This document shows positions 17,029-25,235 of a DNA stretch of 64,000 bases, piece after piece (positions within the stretch are counted from its first letter, which is position 1; every line of letters begins with the position of its first letter). The DNA comes from Alexandriicola marinus (lineage in GTDB: Bacteria; Pseudomonadota; Alphaproteobacteria; Rhodobacterales; Rhodobacteraceae). The notes under the pieces are model-generated. The model was not told the origin of the DNA. It did not search any database and saw only the letters and a program-made list of their open reading frames with translations. The stretch covers positions 434,001 to 498,000 of the forward strand of contig NZ_RBVZ01000002.1 of NCBI RefSeq assembly GCF_004000435.1, read 5' to 3'. The translations under genes were made by a program, and so were the position numbers.

Positions 17029-18606
17029 TCAGTCGGAAAACAGGAACGGTGTCTCGGCGATCGTGGCGGCGACATCCTCGCTGACGGACAGGAACTCCGC
17101 AATGGGCGGGGTGTTCTCTACCGGCGTCGCCAATTCGCGCACGCGGCCGTGGTTCGGGAAATGCGCGTCCCGGATACGGTCGCTTTCATAGACGACGTCA
17201 TAGCGGATCGTCGGCATCAACTGCACCAGCGTCTCGTACGGGGTCATCTCGCCGGCCAGCCCCACCCTCTGGGCGTGACCGAACAGGTATTCATCGGTGA
17301 ATTCGCATTCGATCTCGAGCAGTCGGGTGGTGGACCGGTCGGAAAAGAAATCCTGCATCAGGTCGATCGAGGCCGTGTCGAGGCAGATGATCAGGCGGTC
17401 GGTCTCGTAGAAGTCGAACAGCATCCGCATCAGCGCACGCCTGTGGCGTGTCCGCTTGGCGATGGTCGTCTGGATCCCGCCCAGATCGGGAAGCGGCGTT
17501 TCCTCCTCGTTGAAGAGATAGTCCACCGCCGGGATATTCGTCGAATGCTTGATCGACCCGACAAGCCGTTTGGCCACATGCCATTTCTTGCAGGCCACGA
17601 TCAGAAGTTCGCGTTCCCGGCCAAGTGACGTGTCCTTTTCCCAGAACCGCGGGGCGAACCGCCTGCCGATCCGGCCCCGCCCCGTGAGAAAGTCGAACAG
17701 GCGGCGGCCTTCGTTCGATATCTTGAAATCATCACGCTCGGACGCATAAAGCCGCCCAAGCCGCCGCTTGAGTTCCTTGGCCTCGGGGCTGATCTTGCGG
17801 GCAAAGATGTAATCCTGGCTCAACAGCAGATCGTAGTGATCGTTGTAGAACGTCACCGGCATCCCGTAGTCGGTGAACATCAGGAAGGTCAGGGTCCGGG
17901 TCCGGATCTCGGCATTCGGAACGATATGGCGCACGAGCGTCTGGAAGAACGTCTCATCCGGGATCCAGGTCGTGCGGAAGAACCGCTTGATATCGCGGCG
18001 GCGGTCCAGAAGCTCGAGGATCGATTCAATCGTGTTGCGACGCAGACACCACCACTGGCTCCCGATCATGACCTGTATGTCCGGCGGGACCTCGCGCTTG
18101 AGCCCAAGTCGCCGTTGTGTCCAGAAGCTCCAGTAGAACAGTTTTTTCTGGGTGCGTTCGTTGAACCAGTGTCGATAAATCAGCCGTTCTTCCTTCAGAC
18201 CGGTCTTGATCCAGTCGCTTTCGATGAAATCGAAGCTTTCAATGTAATCGACATCCTCGGCATCGAGGAATTCATGCGCATAGCGGGCGGACTTGATCGC
18301 CATGCAATCGCCGGAAACCATGTAGAAATGGGTGGCGCGCGGAAAGGCCTTCACCGCGGCCTCGACGGCATAGAGGGTCGCCTGAACCAGGCTCCATTCT
18401 CCCCAGCCGCATTTGATCCGGCGCCGTGCAAACGTCACATTCGGGTTGTTCGCCAAGGACTTGCGTATCTTGTCGAAGGCCGCCTTTGGCGCACGCGCGT
18501 CAAAATGGATCGATATGAAATCTCCAACGGCCGTCAGCTGCTCGGCCTGCTGGATGATCGCATCGGGGTCTTTGTGACACAAAAGAATGAAGGCGATTCT
18601 TGCCAA
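17029..18606 (-). CDS. Core-2/I-branching N-acetylglucosaminyltransferase family protein
   Basis: A 525-aa glycosyltransferase. The N-terminal part (about residues 1-280) matches the branch family, GT14-like: MARIAFILLCHKDPDA, IHFDARAP, CGWGEWSLVQATL, FYMVSGDCMAI and WIPDETFFQTLV are typical. The C-terminal ~230 residues form a separate domain of unknown function found with this family in Rhodobacterales. The start codon is TTG (18604-18606) with GTAGG about 10 nt before it; no ATG fits the conserved N-terminus. It probably modifies a surface or exported glycan. It is divergent from a sulfotransferase gene. Confidence 0.88.
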   Translation of the reverse strand: MARIAFILLCHKDPDAIIQQAEQLTAVGDFISIHFDARAPKAAFDKIRKSLANNPNVTFARRRIKCGWGEWSLVQATLYAVEAAVKAFPRATHFYMVSGDCMAIKSARYAHEFLDAEDVDYIESFDFIESDWIKTGLKEERLIYRHWFNERTQKKLFYWSFWTQRRLGLKREVPPDIQVMIGSQWWCLRRNTIESILELLDRRRDIKRFFRTTWIPDETFFQTLVRHIVPNAEIRTRTLTFLMFTDYGMPVTFYNDHYDLLLSQDYIFARKISPEAKELKRRLGRLYASERDDFKISNEGRRLFDFLTGRGRIGRRFAPRFWEKDTSLGRERELLIVACKKWHVAKRLVGSIKHSTNIPAVDYLFNEEETPLPDLGGIQTTIAKRTRHRRALMRMLFDFYETDRLIICLDTASIDLMQDFFSDRSTTRLLEIECEFTDEYLFGHAQRVGLAGEMTPYETLVQLMPTIRYDVVYESDRIRDAHFPNHGRVRELATPVENTPPIAEFLSVSEDVAATIAETPFLFSD

Positions 18607-18665
18607 GTTCGAAACCTACTGCCCGTCTGTGCGAGATTGTTTTCTCTTGATAGCGTGAACGCCCG

Positions 18666-18693
18666 TTGAATAAACAGGGTTTGTTTGTATTTT
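18666..18693 (+). promoter_or_regulatory. Candidate sigma-70 promoter for the sulfotransferase gene
   Basis: TTGAAT, a 16-nt spacer and TATTTT in a notably AT-rich divergent gap, about 69 nt before the sulfotransferase start. The match is by eye only. Confidence 0.4.
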
Positions 18694-18761
18694 TGAACCA
18701 GTGAGTGAAGCGGCCCCGTGTTTCGAAGGGTCGGAACAACAAAAAAATCGGAGGCGGCAGC

Positions 18762-19580
18762 ATGGGCTTTCCCGGAACCTGGATGACGGAGAGCGAGAGC
18801 GTCGTTTATCGTGTCGTTCCGAAATGTGCCTGTTCGACGATCGGGCAGATCATGTTCTACTCCGACCACGGAGAGTTCTATGATGGCGATATCCACGACG
18901 CCACGACCGGTCTGCACAAATGGGCCATCGATGCGAGCCAGGGGCCGATCACCCGCAACGTGACCAACCAGTCAAGCTTTGCCTTCACCTGCGTGCGCAA
19001 TCCCTACACACGGATCCTGTCATCCTTCTTCGACAAGATTTGCGGCATTCAGCGCAACGGGAAACGGTATCGCGGCAACCTCGTTCCTCTGTTGATCCAG
19101 AAATACGGGATCGAGGTCGGCTCGCCCGAGGATGATTTCCAGTTCGACCAAATCAAATCCTTCAGGCGGTTCCTGCTTTTCGCGCGCGATACGATCCGCT
19201 GGCGCAAGCCGATGGATCCCGACATCCACTGGTCGGCCATGTCCGGCCACATCTCGACCTTCATCGTGAACGGCGGCCGCTACAACAAGATCTTCTGGAC
19301 CGAAAGCTTCAACGACGGGATGCAATCCGTGCTCGACGCGATCAAGACGCCCTACCCTGTCGATCTGGATCAGATCCCGCGTTTCAACGAAAGCGAAGGC
19401 CACGGCCCAAAGCGCGCGCATCCGGTCGAGGATTACTTTGACGACCTGTCGATGCATCTTGTCTACGAGATGTACAAAAGGGATTTTCAGCTTTTCAAAT
19501 ATGATTTCGAAGACCCGTCCAACAAGATGCCCATCGCAGAGATCGACCTCGACGAGGTACACGCCAAGTTGGAGAATTAA
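18762..19580 (+). CDS. Sulfotransferase family 2 protein
   Basis: A 272-aa enzyme expected to move sulfate from PAPS to a carbohydrate. The 5'-phosphosulfate-binding segment is VYRVVPKCACSTIGQIMFY (about residues 14-32) and the 3'-phosphate-binding segment is FTCVRNPYTRILSSFFDKI (about 77-95), as in the Sulfotransfer_2 (carbohydrate) family. GGAGG lies 8 nt before ATG 18762. It is divergent from the Core-2 glycosyltransferase gene and followed by a protein of unknown family. Together they suggest synthesis of a sulfated surface glycan. Confidence 0.88.
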   Translation: MGFPGTWMTESESVVYRVVPKCACSTIGQIMFYSDHGEFYDGDIHDATTGLHKWAIDASQGPITRNVTNQSSFAFTCVRNPYTRILSSFFDKICGIQRNGKRYRGNLVPLLIQKYGIEVGSPEDDFQFDQIKSFRRFLLFARDTIRWRKPMDPDIHWSAMSGHISTFIVNGGRYNKIFWTESFNDGMQSVLDAIKTPYPVDLDQIPRFNESEGHGPKRAHPVEDYFDDLSMHLVYEMYKRDFQLFKYDFEDPSNKMPIAEIDLDEVHAKLEN

Positions 19581-19628
19581 GGCACTGGGTCCCGCTCGAA
19601 GGCCCCGCCGGCCTGCAAGTCCTTTTGG

Positions 19629-19650
19629 GGTGGAACTATTTGATTCCACC
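19629..19650. repeat. Inverted repeat before the 19683 gene
   Basis: GGTGGAA, 8 nt, TTCCACC. A perfect 7-bp stem 33 nt before the next start codon; it may be a weak terminator of the sulfotransferase gene or a leader/operator element. No T-run follows. Confidence 0.35.
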
Positions 19651-19682
19651 ACTATTTCATTCGTAGTTAAGGAGTTTCCGGA

Positions 19683-20384
19683 ATGACAGTCGTTCTGATT
19701 CTGGGCAGCGGGCCGAACGTTATCGAGAGCCGGCACTGGCCTCGGGACCTGTTCGATACCATCGTCACGATCAACAATGCCTGGGCCGTGCGCCCGGACT
19801 GGGATGTCCTGATCCACCCCGAGGATTTCCCGACCGAACGCCGACCGGTCGATGTGGACACCAGCCAGACGATCATCACGGCAAGGGAATTCGTGCCGGC
19901 GCAAAATGCCTTTGGCGGTTTTGTCTATGCCGGGGGCACGATGGCGTTTACCGCAGGATACTGGGCGCTTCATGCGCTGCGGCCCGATGTCGTGGCCTTC
20001 ATGGGCTGCGACATGGTCTATGCGACAGGGCCGCAGACCCATTTCTATGGCAAGGGCGAGGCGGACCCGCTCCGGCCCGATATCTCGCTTCGCTCGCTCG
20101 AGGCGAAATCCGCCCGGTTCGAGGCCTTCTCAGCCGAGCAGGGCTGCGCCGTCGTGAACCTGTCTTCTGATCCGTCGCGCCTGACGTTCCCGCGTGCCAC
20201 GCCCGAGGCTGTGGCGGACACCACCCCGCGTTCGCCGGTTGCAGACCGCGTCAGCGAGGCCCTCGCCGCCGAAGAGGCGGCCGGCTATTTCGTGGAAAGT
20301 GGCCGCTACTGGGAAGAAGAGGATCGTTTCGATCCGGCCGTCATCGACCGGATCGACGCACTCTGGCTTCGCGCCTTCAGTTAA
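19683..20384 (+). CDS. Hypothetical protein, glycan-cluster associated
   Basis: A 233-aa protein starting MTVVLILGSGPNVIES, with FDTIVTINNAW at about 29-39, PDWDVLIHPEDF and GCDMVYATGPQTHFYG. The GSGP N-terminus and the TINNAW motif resemble the nucleotide-sugar-binding start of sialyltransferase-like or DUF115-like proteins, but I cannot name a family. AAGGAG lies 8 nt before ATG. It is downstream of the sulfotransferase on the same strand and overlaps the convergent kinase gene by 8 bp. A role in surface glycan processing is inferred from position only. Confidence 0.7.
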   Translation: MTVVLILGSGPNVIESRHWPRDLFDTIVTINNAWAVRPDWDVLIHPEDFPTERRPVDVDTSQTIITAREFVPAQNAFGGFVYAGGTMAFTAGYWALHALRPDVVAFMGCDMVYATGPQTHFYGKGEADPLRPDISLRSLEAKSARFEAFSAEQGCAVVNLSSDPSRLTFPRATPEAVADTTPRSPVADRVSEALAAEEAAGYFVESGRYWEEEDRFDPAVIDRIDALWLRAFS

Positions 20385-21369
20385 GCCCATGCCTTTCGAA
20401 CAGGGCGTGAAGGTCCGCTTCGGGCCGCGCCCCGATATGGCTGATGATCTCGGACGCCGCGACACATCCGATCCGGCCGCATAGCTCAAGGCTCCGCCCC
20501 TCGGTCAGCGCCCAGAGGAAGGCGCCTGCGAAAAGATCGCCCGCGCCCGTCGCATCGACGATCTCGGTGGGGATCGCCGGGGCGTGCCACCGGTCGCCGC
20601 CAGACAGGATATGCGCGCCGTTCTCGCTGTCGGTGCAGGCGAGGATCTCGACCTCGGTTGCCGCCTGCGCAAGAGCCGCGTCAAAATCGTCCGTCTGATA
20701 CATCGACAGAAGTTCCGCCCGATTGCAGAACAGCAGATCGACCCCGTCGACGATCATCTGGCGAAACGCATCCCTGTGACGCTCGACACAGAACGGGTCC
20801 GACAGGGTCAGCGACACCCGCCCACCGGCGCCCTTGGTCGCACGGATGGCCTTGGCAAACGCCTCGTGACTTTCGGGGCCGTCAAAGCGGTACCCCTCGA
20901 GATAAATCCATTCGGCGTCGGCCATCTGCGCATCGTCGATGTCCGACGGCTCCAGAAATTCGGTCACGCCCAGATAGGTGTTCATCGACCGCTCCCCGTC
21001 CGGCGTGACAAGCACGATGCAGCGGCCCGTCTCGTGTTCGGCGGATTTGGGTGCCAGAGGCGTGTCATAGACCGCCCCTTGCGCGCGCAGGTCATGGGCA
21101 AAGATGCCGCCAAGCTGATCGTCCTTGACCTTGCCAACATAGGCCGTCCGGCCACCCAACTGGGCAATGCCGGCGATGGTGTTGGCTGCCGATCCGCCCG
21201 AGATTTCCTTGGCAGGCCCGATCCGGGAATACAGGTCCACCGCGCGATCCATGTCGATCAGTTGCATGATGCCTTTTTCGATCCCGGCTTCGGATAGGAA
21301 CCCCTCATCGGCCCGGGCAAGGATATCAACCATGGCATTCCCGATGCCGACCACCTGAAACTTCTTCAT
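20377..21369 (-). CDS. PfkB family carbohydrate/adenosine kinase
   Basis: A 330-aa ribokinase-family enzyme that phosphorylates a sugar or nucleoside. The N-terminal signature GGSAANTIAGIAQLGG (about residues 58-73) and the C-terminal signature DATGAGDLFAGAFLWAL (about 276-292, with the catalytic Asp) are both intact. The N-terminus MKKFQVVGIGNAMVDILA is typical of the adenosine-kinase-like branch common in Rhodobacterales, but substrate specificity cannot be read from sequence. Its ATG overlaps the nth stop (ATGA), so the two genes are coupled. Confidence 0.92.
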   Translation of the reverse strand: MKKFQVVGIGNAMVDILARADEGFLSEAGIEKGIMQLIDMDRAVDLYSRIGPAKEISGGSAANTIAGIAQLGGRTAYVGKVKDDQLGGIFAHDLRAQGAVYDTPLAPKSAEHETGRCIVLVTPDGERSMNTYLGVTEFLEPSDIDDAQMADAEWIYLEGYRFDGPESHEAFAKAIRATKGAGGRVSLTLSDPFCVERHRDAFRQMIVDGVDLLFCNRAELLSMYQTDDFDAALAQAATEVEILACTDSENGAHILSGGDRWHAPAIPTEIVDATGAGDLFAGAFLWALTEGRSLELCGRIGCVAASEIISHIGARPEADLHALFERHGLN

Positions 21370-22010
21370 AAATTCTTGTCCTCGAATTTGCAGATATCTC
21401 TAATGATGCAGGCCGCGCATTTCGGCTTGCGGGCAACACAGACATAGCGCCCGTGCAGAATCAGCCAGTGATGAGCGTGCAGCTGGAAATCGGCGGGCAC
21501 ATTGTCCTCGATCGCACGTTCGACCGCATTCACATCCTTGCCCGGCGCGATCCCCGTGCGGTTGCCGACGCGAAAGATGTGGGTATCGACGGCCTGTGCC
21601 GGTTGCCGCCACCACATGTTCAGAACCACGTTCGCCGTCTTGCGCCCGACACCCGGCAGGGATTGCAGCGCCGCGCGTGAATTGGGGACCTCGCCTCCGT
21701 ATTCCTCGACAAGGATACGGCTCAGCTTGATGACGTTCTTGGCCTTGTTCCGGAACAGGCCGATTGTCTTGATATGCTCGATCACCCCGTCTTCGCCGAG
21801 ATCGAGCATCTTCTGCGGCGTGTCGGCCAGCTCGAACAGCTTCTTCGTCGCCTTGTTCACCCCGGCATCCGTGGCCTGCGCCGAAAGCGCGACCGCCACG
21901 ACGAGCGTGTAGGCGTTGACGTGATGAAGCTCTCCCTCCGGTTCAGGCTCTGCCGCCTGAAACCGAGAGAAGACCTCTCGCATCTCGTTGTATCCAAGCT
22001 GTTTTGCCAT
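21366..22010 (-). CDS. nth: Endonuclease III
   Basis: A 214-aa base-excision-repair glycosylase/AP lyase for oxidised pyrimidines. The helix-hairpin-helix LPGVGRKTANVVLN contains the catalytic Lys (about residue 122), and the catalytic Asp is in VDTHIFRVGNR (about 140). The C-terminal [4Fe-4S] ligands are in CVARKPKCAACIIRDIC (C-x6-C-x2-C-x5-C), all present. It is first of a two-gene unit with the PfkB kinase and divergent from the Ada-like alkyltransferase, a second DNA repair gene. Confidence 0.96.
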   Translation of the reverse strand: MAKQLGYNEMREVFSRFQAAEPEPEGELHHVNAYTLVVAVALSAQATDAGVNKATKKLFELADTPQKMLDLGEDGVIEHIKTIGLFRNKAKNVIKLSRILVEEYGGEVPNSRAALQSLPGVGRKTANVVLNMWWRQPAQAVDTHIFRVGNRTGIAPGKDVNAVERAIEDNVPADFQLHAHHWLILHGRYVCVARKPKCAACIIRDICKFEDKNL

Positions 22011-22097
22011 CGGAAAACTCTATGCCCGCATGACCGGATCGGCGCAATGCGCAATATCCGGGTCGCGGCGGCTTGCGGGTCCGCCTATCCTGCCGGC

Positions 22098-22931
22098 ATG
22101 GATCAGGAAGACGCATATCATTACCAGGTTGTCCGCCGCGCCATCGATGTCATCGACGCAAGCGGCCCCGAGATGCCCTCGCTCGACGCGCTGGCGGCAG
22201 AACTGGGCCTGTCGCCCGCCCATTTCCAGCGCGTCTTTTCGCGTTGGGTCGGCGTGTCGCCCAAGCGGTATCAGCAATTCCTGACACTGGGCCACGCCAA
22301 GACATTGTTGCGCGACAGGTTCACCACGCTCGAAACCTCGCTGTCGCTGGGGCTGTCGGGCAGCGGGCGCCTTCATGATCTGTTCATCCGGTGGGAGGCC
22401 ATGAGCCCCGGCGAATTCGCACGGGCCGCCGAGGGTATCATGATCCACCACGGTGTCTTTTCAACGCCCTTCGGCCCTGCCCTCGCCTATGGCACGGATC
22501 GCGGGTTGTGTGGTCTGGGCTTCCTCTCCGATCGGGACGAGGCCGAGGCGCGGGCCGACCTCGAGGGGCGCTGGCCGGGCGCACGCTTCGTCGAAGAGCC
22601 GAATGCCCTGTGCAGCTGGGTCGAGGCTGCCTTTGCCCAGTCGGGCGACACGGCGTTGCATGTCATCGGCGCGCCGTTCCAGATCAAGGTCTGGGAGGCG
22701 CTGCTGTCCATCCCGTCCGGGCATGTAACGACCTATTCCAGCATCGCAGAGGCCATCGGCAACCCCGCCGCCATTCGCGCTGTCGGAACGGCCGTGGGCC
22801 GGAACCCGGTCGGGTTCCTGATTCCCTGCCACCGCGCGATCCGGAAATCCGGCGCTCTGGGCGGCTATCACTGGGGTTTACCGGTCAAGCGCGCGATGCT
22901 TGCATGGGAATCGGCCCGGGCAGAGGCCTGA
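22098..22931 (+). CDS. Ada-like AraC HTH / O6-alkylguanine-DNA alkyltransferase
   Basis: A 277-aa fusion of an AraC-type HTH (about residues 8-105: DALAAELGLSPAHFQRVFSR, GVSPKRYQQFLTL) with an O6-methylguanine-DNA methyltransferase domain (about 115-275). The methyl-acceptor motif IPCHR is near residue 240, followed by GALGGYHWGL. The N-terminal zinc/phosphotriester domain of E. coli Ada is absent, so methylphosphotriester sensing is not expected. ATG at 22098 is chosen over upstream in-frame codons that would overlap the divergent nth promoter. It is likely to repair alkylation damage directly and may regulate itself. Confidence 0.92.
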   Translation: MDQEDAYHYQVVRRAIDVIDASGPEMPSLDALAAELGLSPAHFQRVFSRWVGVSPKRYQQFLTLGHAKTLLRDRFTTLETSLSLGLSGSGRLHDLFIRWEAMSPGEFARAAEGIMIHHGVFSTPFGPALAYGTDRGLCGLGFLSDRDEAEARADLEGRWPGARFVEEPNALCSWVEAAFAQSGDTALHVIGAPFQIKVWEALLSIPSGHVTTYSSIAEAIGNPAAIRAVGTAVGRNPVGFLIPCHRAIRKSGALGGYHWGLPVKRAMLAWESARAEA

Positions 22932-23046
22932 ACCGGCGGGTTTCGGCGCGGTCATTCACCAACAGTCTTGCGTTATTGGATATCAGGTGGGATTCCTCGA
23001 TAATTCGAGCAGACGGCGCGGTCATGTCCGCGCGCCATAAGATGGA

Positions 23047-23712
23047 ATGAAACCAATGATTCAGTTCAAACTCCCGGTCGCCGCATTCGCCGCGATTTCC
23101 GTTCTTGCCTTGTCGGCCTGTGAGCCCGTCCCGGGCCAGGAAAACACGAACCTGCAACGCGGCGCCGCCGTGGGGGCCGGGATCGGTGCCGTCGTCGGTG
23201 CGTTGTCCGGTGACAGCACGCAGGAGCGGATCGAAAACGCCGCCATCGGCGCGGTTGTCCTTGGTGGTGCGGGTGCCATCGGCGGGACCTTGCTCGACCG
23301 GCAGGAAGCCGAACTCCGCAACCAGCTGGGCAGCAATGTCGGCATCCAGAACACCGGGGATCAGCTGATCGTGAACCTGCCGAACGACATCCTGTTCGCG
23401 GTCGACAGCGCAACCCTCACCGGGCAGCTTCAGTCCGATCTGCTGACAGTCGCCCGAAGCCTGAACAACTATCCCAACACGCGCGTGACCGTCGAAGGCC
23501 ACACCGACAACACCGGCTCGGCCGAATACAATCAGGACCTTTCCGAACGCCGGGCGCAATCGGTGGCCTCGGTGCTGATTTCCGGCGGGGTCTCGCCGTC
23601 GCGGATCACCTCCATCGGGCGGGGTGAAAACGCACCCGTCGCGTCCAACCTTGATTCCGCCGGCCGCGCGCTCAATCGCCGGGTCGAGATCATCATCACG
23701 CCGACGACCTGA
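23047..23712 (+). CDS. OmpA family lipoprotein (YiaD-like)
   Basis: A 221-aa outer-membrane lipoprotein. The signal ends in a lipobox (LSAC, acylated Cys at residue 25). A glycine-zipper region (GAAVGAGIGAVVGALSG, AAIGAVVLGGAGAIGG) spans about 39-80, and an OmpA-C peptidoglycan-binding domain occupies about 105-221 (TVEGHTDNTGSAEYNQDLSE ... NRRVEI). It tethers the outer membrane to peptidoglycan. Two short hairpins precede it in the leader (22996-23009 and 23015-23036) and a strong hairpin follows. Confidence 0.93.
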   Translation: MKPMIQFKLPVAAFAAISVLALSACEPVPGQENTNLQRGAAVGAGIGAVVGALSGDSTQERIENAAIGAVVLGGAGAIGGTLLDRQEAELRNQLGSNVGIQNTGDQLIVNLPNDILFAVDSATLTGQLQSDLLTVARSLNNYPNTRVTVEGHTDNTGSAEYNQDLSERRAQSVASVLISGGVSPSRITSIGRGENAPVASNLDSAGRALNRRVEIIITPTT

Positions 23713-23720
23713 TCCTTGCA

Positions 23721-23748
23721 GACGGGGCCACTGATAGGTGGCCCCGTC
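23721..23748 (+). terminator. Terminator hairpin after the OmpA-type gene
   Basis: GACGGGGCCAC and GTGGCCCCGTC form a perfect 11-bp GC-rich stem with a 6-nt loop, 9 nt after the stop codon. The following tail (CTGCCTGCTTGG) has few Ts. Confidence 0.7.
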
Positions 23749-23771
23749 CTGCCTGCTTGGCAGCCCCGGGC

Positions 23772-23794
23772 ATTGGTCATATGATTTGACCAAT
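23772..23794. promoter_or_regulatory. GntR/FadR-type operator in front of the regulator gene
   Basis: ATTGGTCA, 7 nt, TGACCAAT: a perfect 8-bp-arm inverted repeat, identical in 19 of 23 positions to the site before glcD at 4084-4106. It lies 21 bp upstream of the GntR-family start codon, so autoregulation is likely. Confidence 0.75.
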
Positions 23795-23815
23795 TCGCCA
23801 AGGACGGCCCATTCC

Positions 23816-24589
23816 ATGCCATTCGAGAAAATCCAGCCGGAAAAGCTGTCGCAAGGCGTCGTGCGCCAGATCGAGCAATTGATCCTGCGCGGCATCCTGC
23901 GCCCCGGAGAACGTCTGCCCGCCGAACGTGAACTGGCCGAACGGCTGGCTGTCTCGCGCCCCTCGCTGCGCGAGGCCTTGTCCGATCTTCAGGAACGGGG
24001 CCTTCTGGAAAGCAGGGCGGGTGCCGGCGTTTTCGTGGCCGATGTTCTGGGCTCGGCCTTTTCGCCCGCGTTGATCCGGCTCTTCGCGAGCCATGACGCG
24101 GCTGTCTTCGACTACCTGTCGTTTCGCCGCGACATGGAGGGGCTTGCCGCCGAACGCGCGGCGCGCCACGGCACCGAAACCGACCTGAAGGTGATCGACA
24201 CCATCCTGCAAAAGATGGAAGCCGCGCATCAGAAGCGGAACCCGACCGACGAGGCCGAGCTGGACGCGGAATTCCACCTCTCGATCATCGAGGCCAGTCA
24301 CAACGTCATCATGCTCCACATGATGCGGTCGATGTACGACCTGCTGAAGGAAGGCGTGTTCTACAACCGTCAGATCATGTTCAAGCAGCGGATGACACGT
24401 GACATGCTTCTGGATCAGCACCGCGCGATCAACGACGCGCTGCAAGCCCGTGATCCCGAGGGGGCACGCGCCGCGGTCTCCCGGCATCTGGATTTCGTGG
24501 AACGCGCCCTGTCAGATCAGCAGAAGGCCGAGCGCAACGAAGAGATCGCGCGCAAACGGCTGGACCACGTCTCGGGCAGCCAGCTCTAG
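23816..24589 (+). CDS. GntR family regulator, FadR/FCD subfamily (candidate glycolate regulator)
   Basis: A 257-aa FadR-subfamily regulator. The N-terminal winged HTH (about residues 8-75) has the GntR signature PAERELAERLAVSRPSLREALSDL and ends in SRAGAGVFV. A C-terminal all-helical FCD ligand-binding domain (about 95-225) includes DAEFHLSIIEASHN. ATG 23816 is used; the longer frame from 23738 would run through the operator. The same inverted repeat stands before this gene and before glcD, so it probably represses glcDEF and itself and responds to a 2-hydroxy acid, in the manner of E. coli GlcC/LldR. That functional link is inference from the operators. Confidence 0.88.
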   Translation: MPFEKIQPEKLSQGVVRQIEQLILRGILRPGERLPAERELAERLAVSRPSLREALSDLQERGLLESRAGAGVFVADVLGSAFSPALIRLFASHDAAVFDYLSFRRDMEGLAAERAARHGTETDLKVIDTILQKMEAAHQKRNPTDEAELDAEFHLSIIEASHNVIMLHMMRSMYDLLKEGVFYNRQIMFKQRMTRDMLLDQHRAINDALQARDPEGARAAVSRHLDFVERALSDQQKAERNEEIARKRLDHVSGSQL

Positions 24590-24612
24590 GAACCGGCGCC
24601 CTGAACAACGAA

Positions 24613-24636
24613 CGCCCCGACCTTTCGATCGGGGCG
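24613..24636. terminator. Bidirectional terminator between regulator and ATP synthase operon
   Basis: CGCCCCGA and TCGGGGCG form a perfect 8-bp stem with an 8-nt loop in the 82-bp gap between convergent transcripts. Confidence 0.65.
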
Positions 24637-24671
24637 CACGCAACTCACTGCTGGACTGTCGCCGCTGCTGT

Positions 24672-25235
24672 TCAGTGCAGCTTGGCTTCGACGGTGGCGA
24701 TCGCTTCGTCGATCAGCTTGGACCCGGTGGCGGCCGTCATCTGGGCTGCCACCACGTCACGAGCGGTTTCGGTCGCGACCATGATCGCGCGGTCCCGGAC
24801 CGCCTTGATCGCGGACGCTTCGGCGCTGGCAAGCTGGTCTTCAGCCGCGGCAAGCCGCCGCTCGACCGAGGCCCGGATATCCGTCTTGGCCTGCTCGGCT
24901 GCGCGGTTGGCCTCGTCGCGGGCATTTGACACGATACGATCGGCCTGTTCCTGCACTTCCTTTTGCTTGCGCTCATAAGACGCCAGCAGGGCTTGCGCCT
25001 CTTCGCGAAGCTGGCGGGCCTCGTCCAGTTCGGCCTGGATACCCTCGGCGCGCTTGTCCAGCATGCCGCCAATCAGGGTCGGCACCTTGAAGTAGAACAG
25101 CACCCCGATGAACACGATGAACGCGATCAGAACAACAAAGTCGGTATTGGCCAACGAGAAGAAGGGCTTGTCACTTGCCGCGAAAGCGGGGCTGGCCGAT
25201 GCGACAAGGGCCGCGGCGATCAGAATGGATCTCAT
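24672..25235 (-). CDS. atpF: ATP synthase F0 subunit b
   Basis: A 187-aa peripheral-stalk subunit. The N-terminus looks like a signal sequence ([19 protein letters not shown]), as in other Rhodobacterales b subunits. A transmembrane helix lies at about 28-48 ([19 protein letters not shown]), then a long charged helical/coiled-coil region from about 60 to 160. It is last of atpI-atpB-atpE-b'-b and overlaps the b' stop by ATGA. F1 genes are not in this window, as is usual where alphaproteobacterial F0 and F1 genes are split. Confidence 0.95.
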   Translation of the reverse strand: MRSILIAAALVASASPAFAASDKPFFSLANTDFVVLIAFIVFIGVLFYFKVPTLIGGMLDKRAEGIQAELDEARQLREEAQALLASYERKQKEVQEQADRIVSNARDEANRAAEQAKTDIRASVERRLAAAEDQLASAEASAIKAVRDRAIMVATETARDVVAAQMTAATGSKLIDEAIATVEAKLH

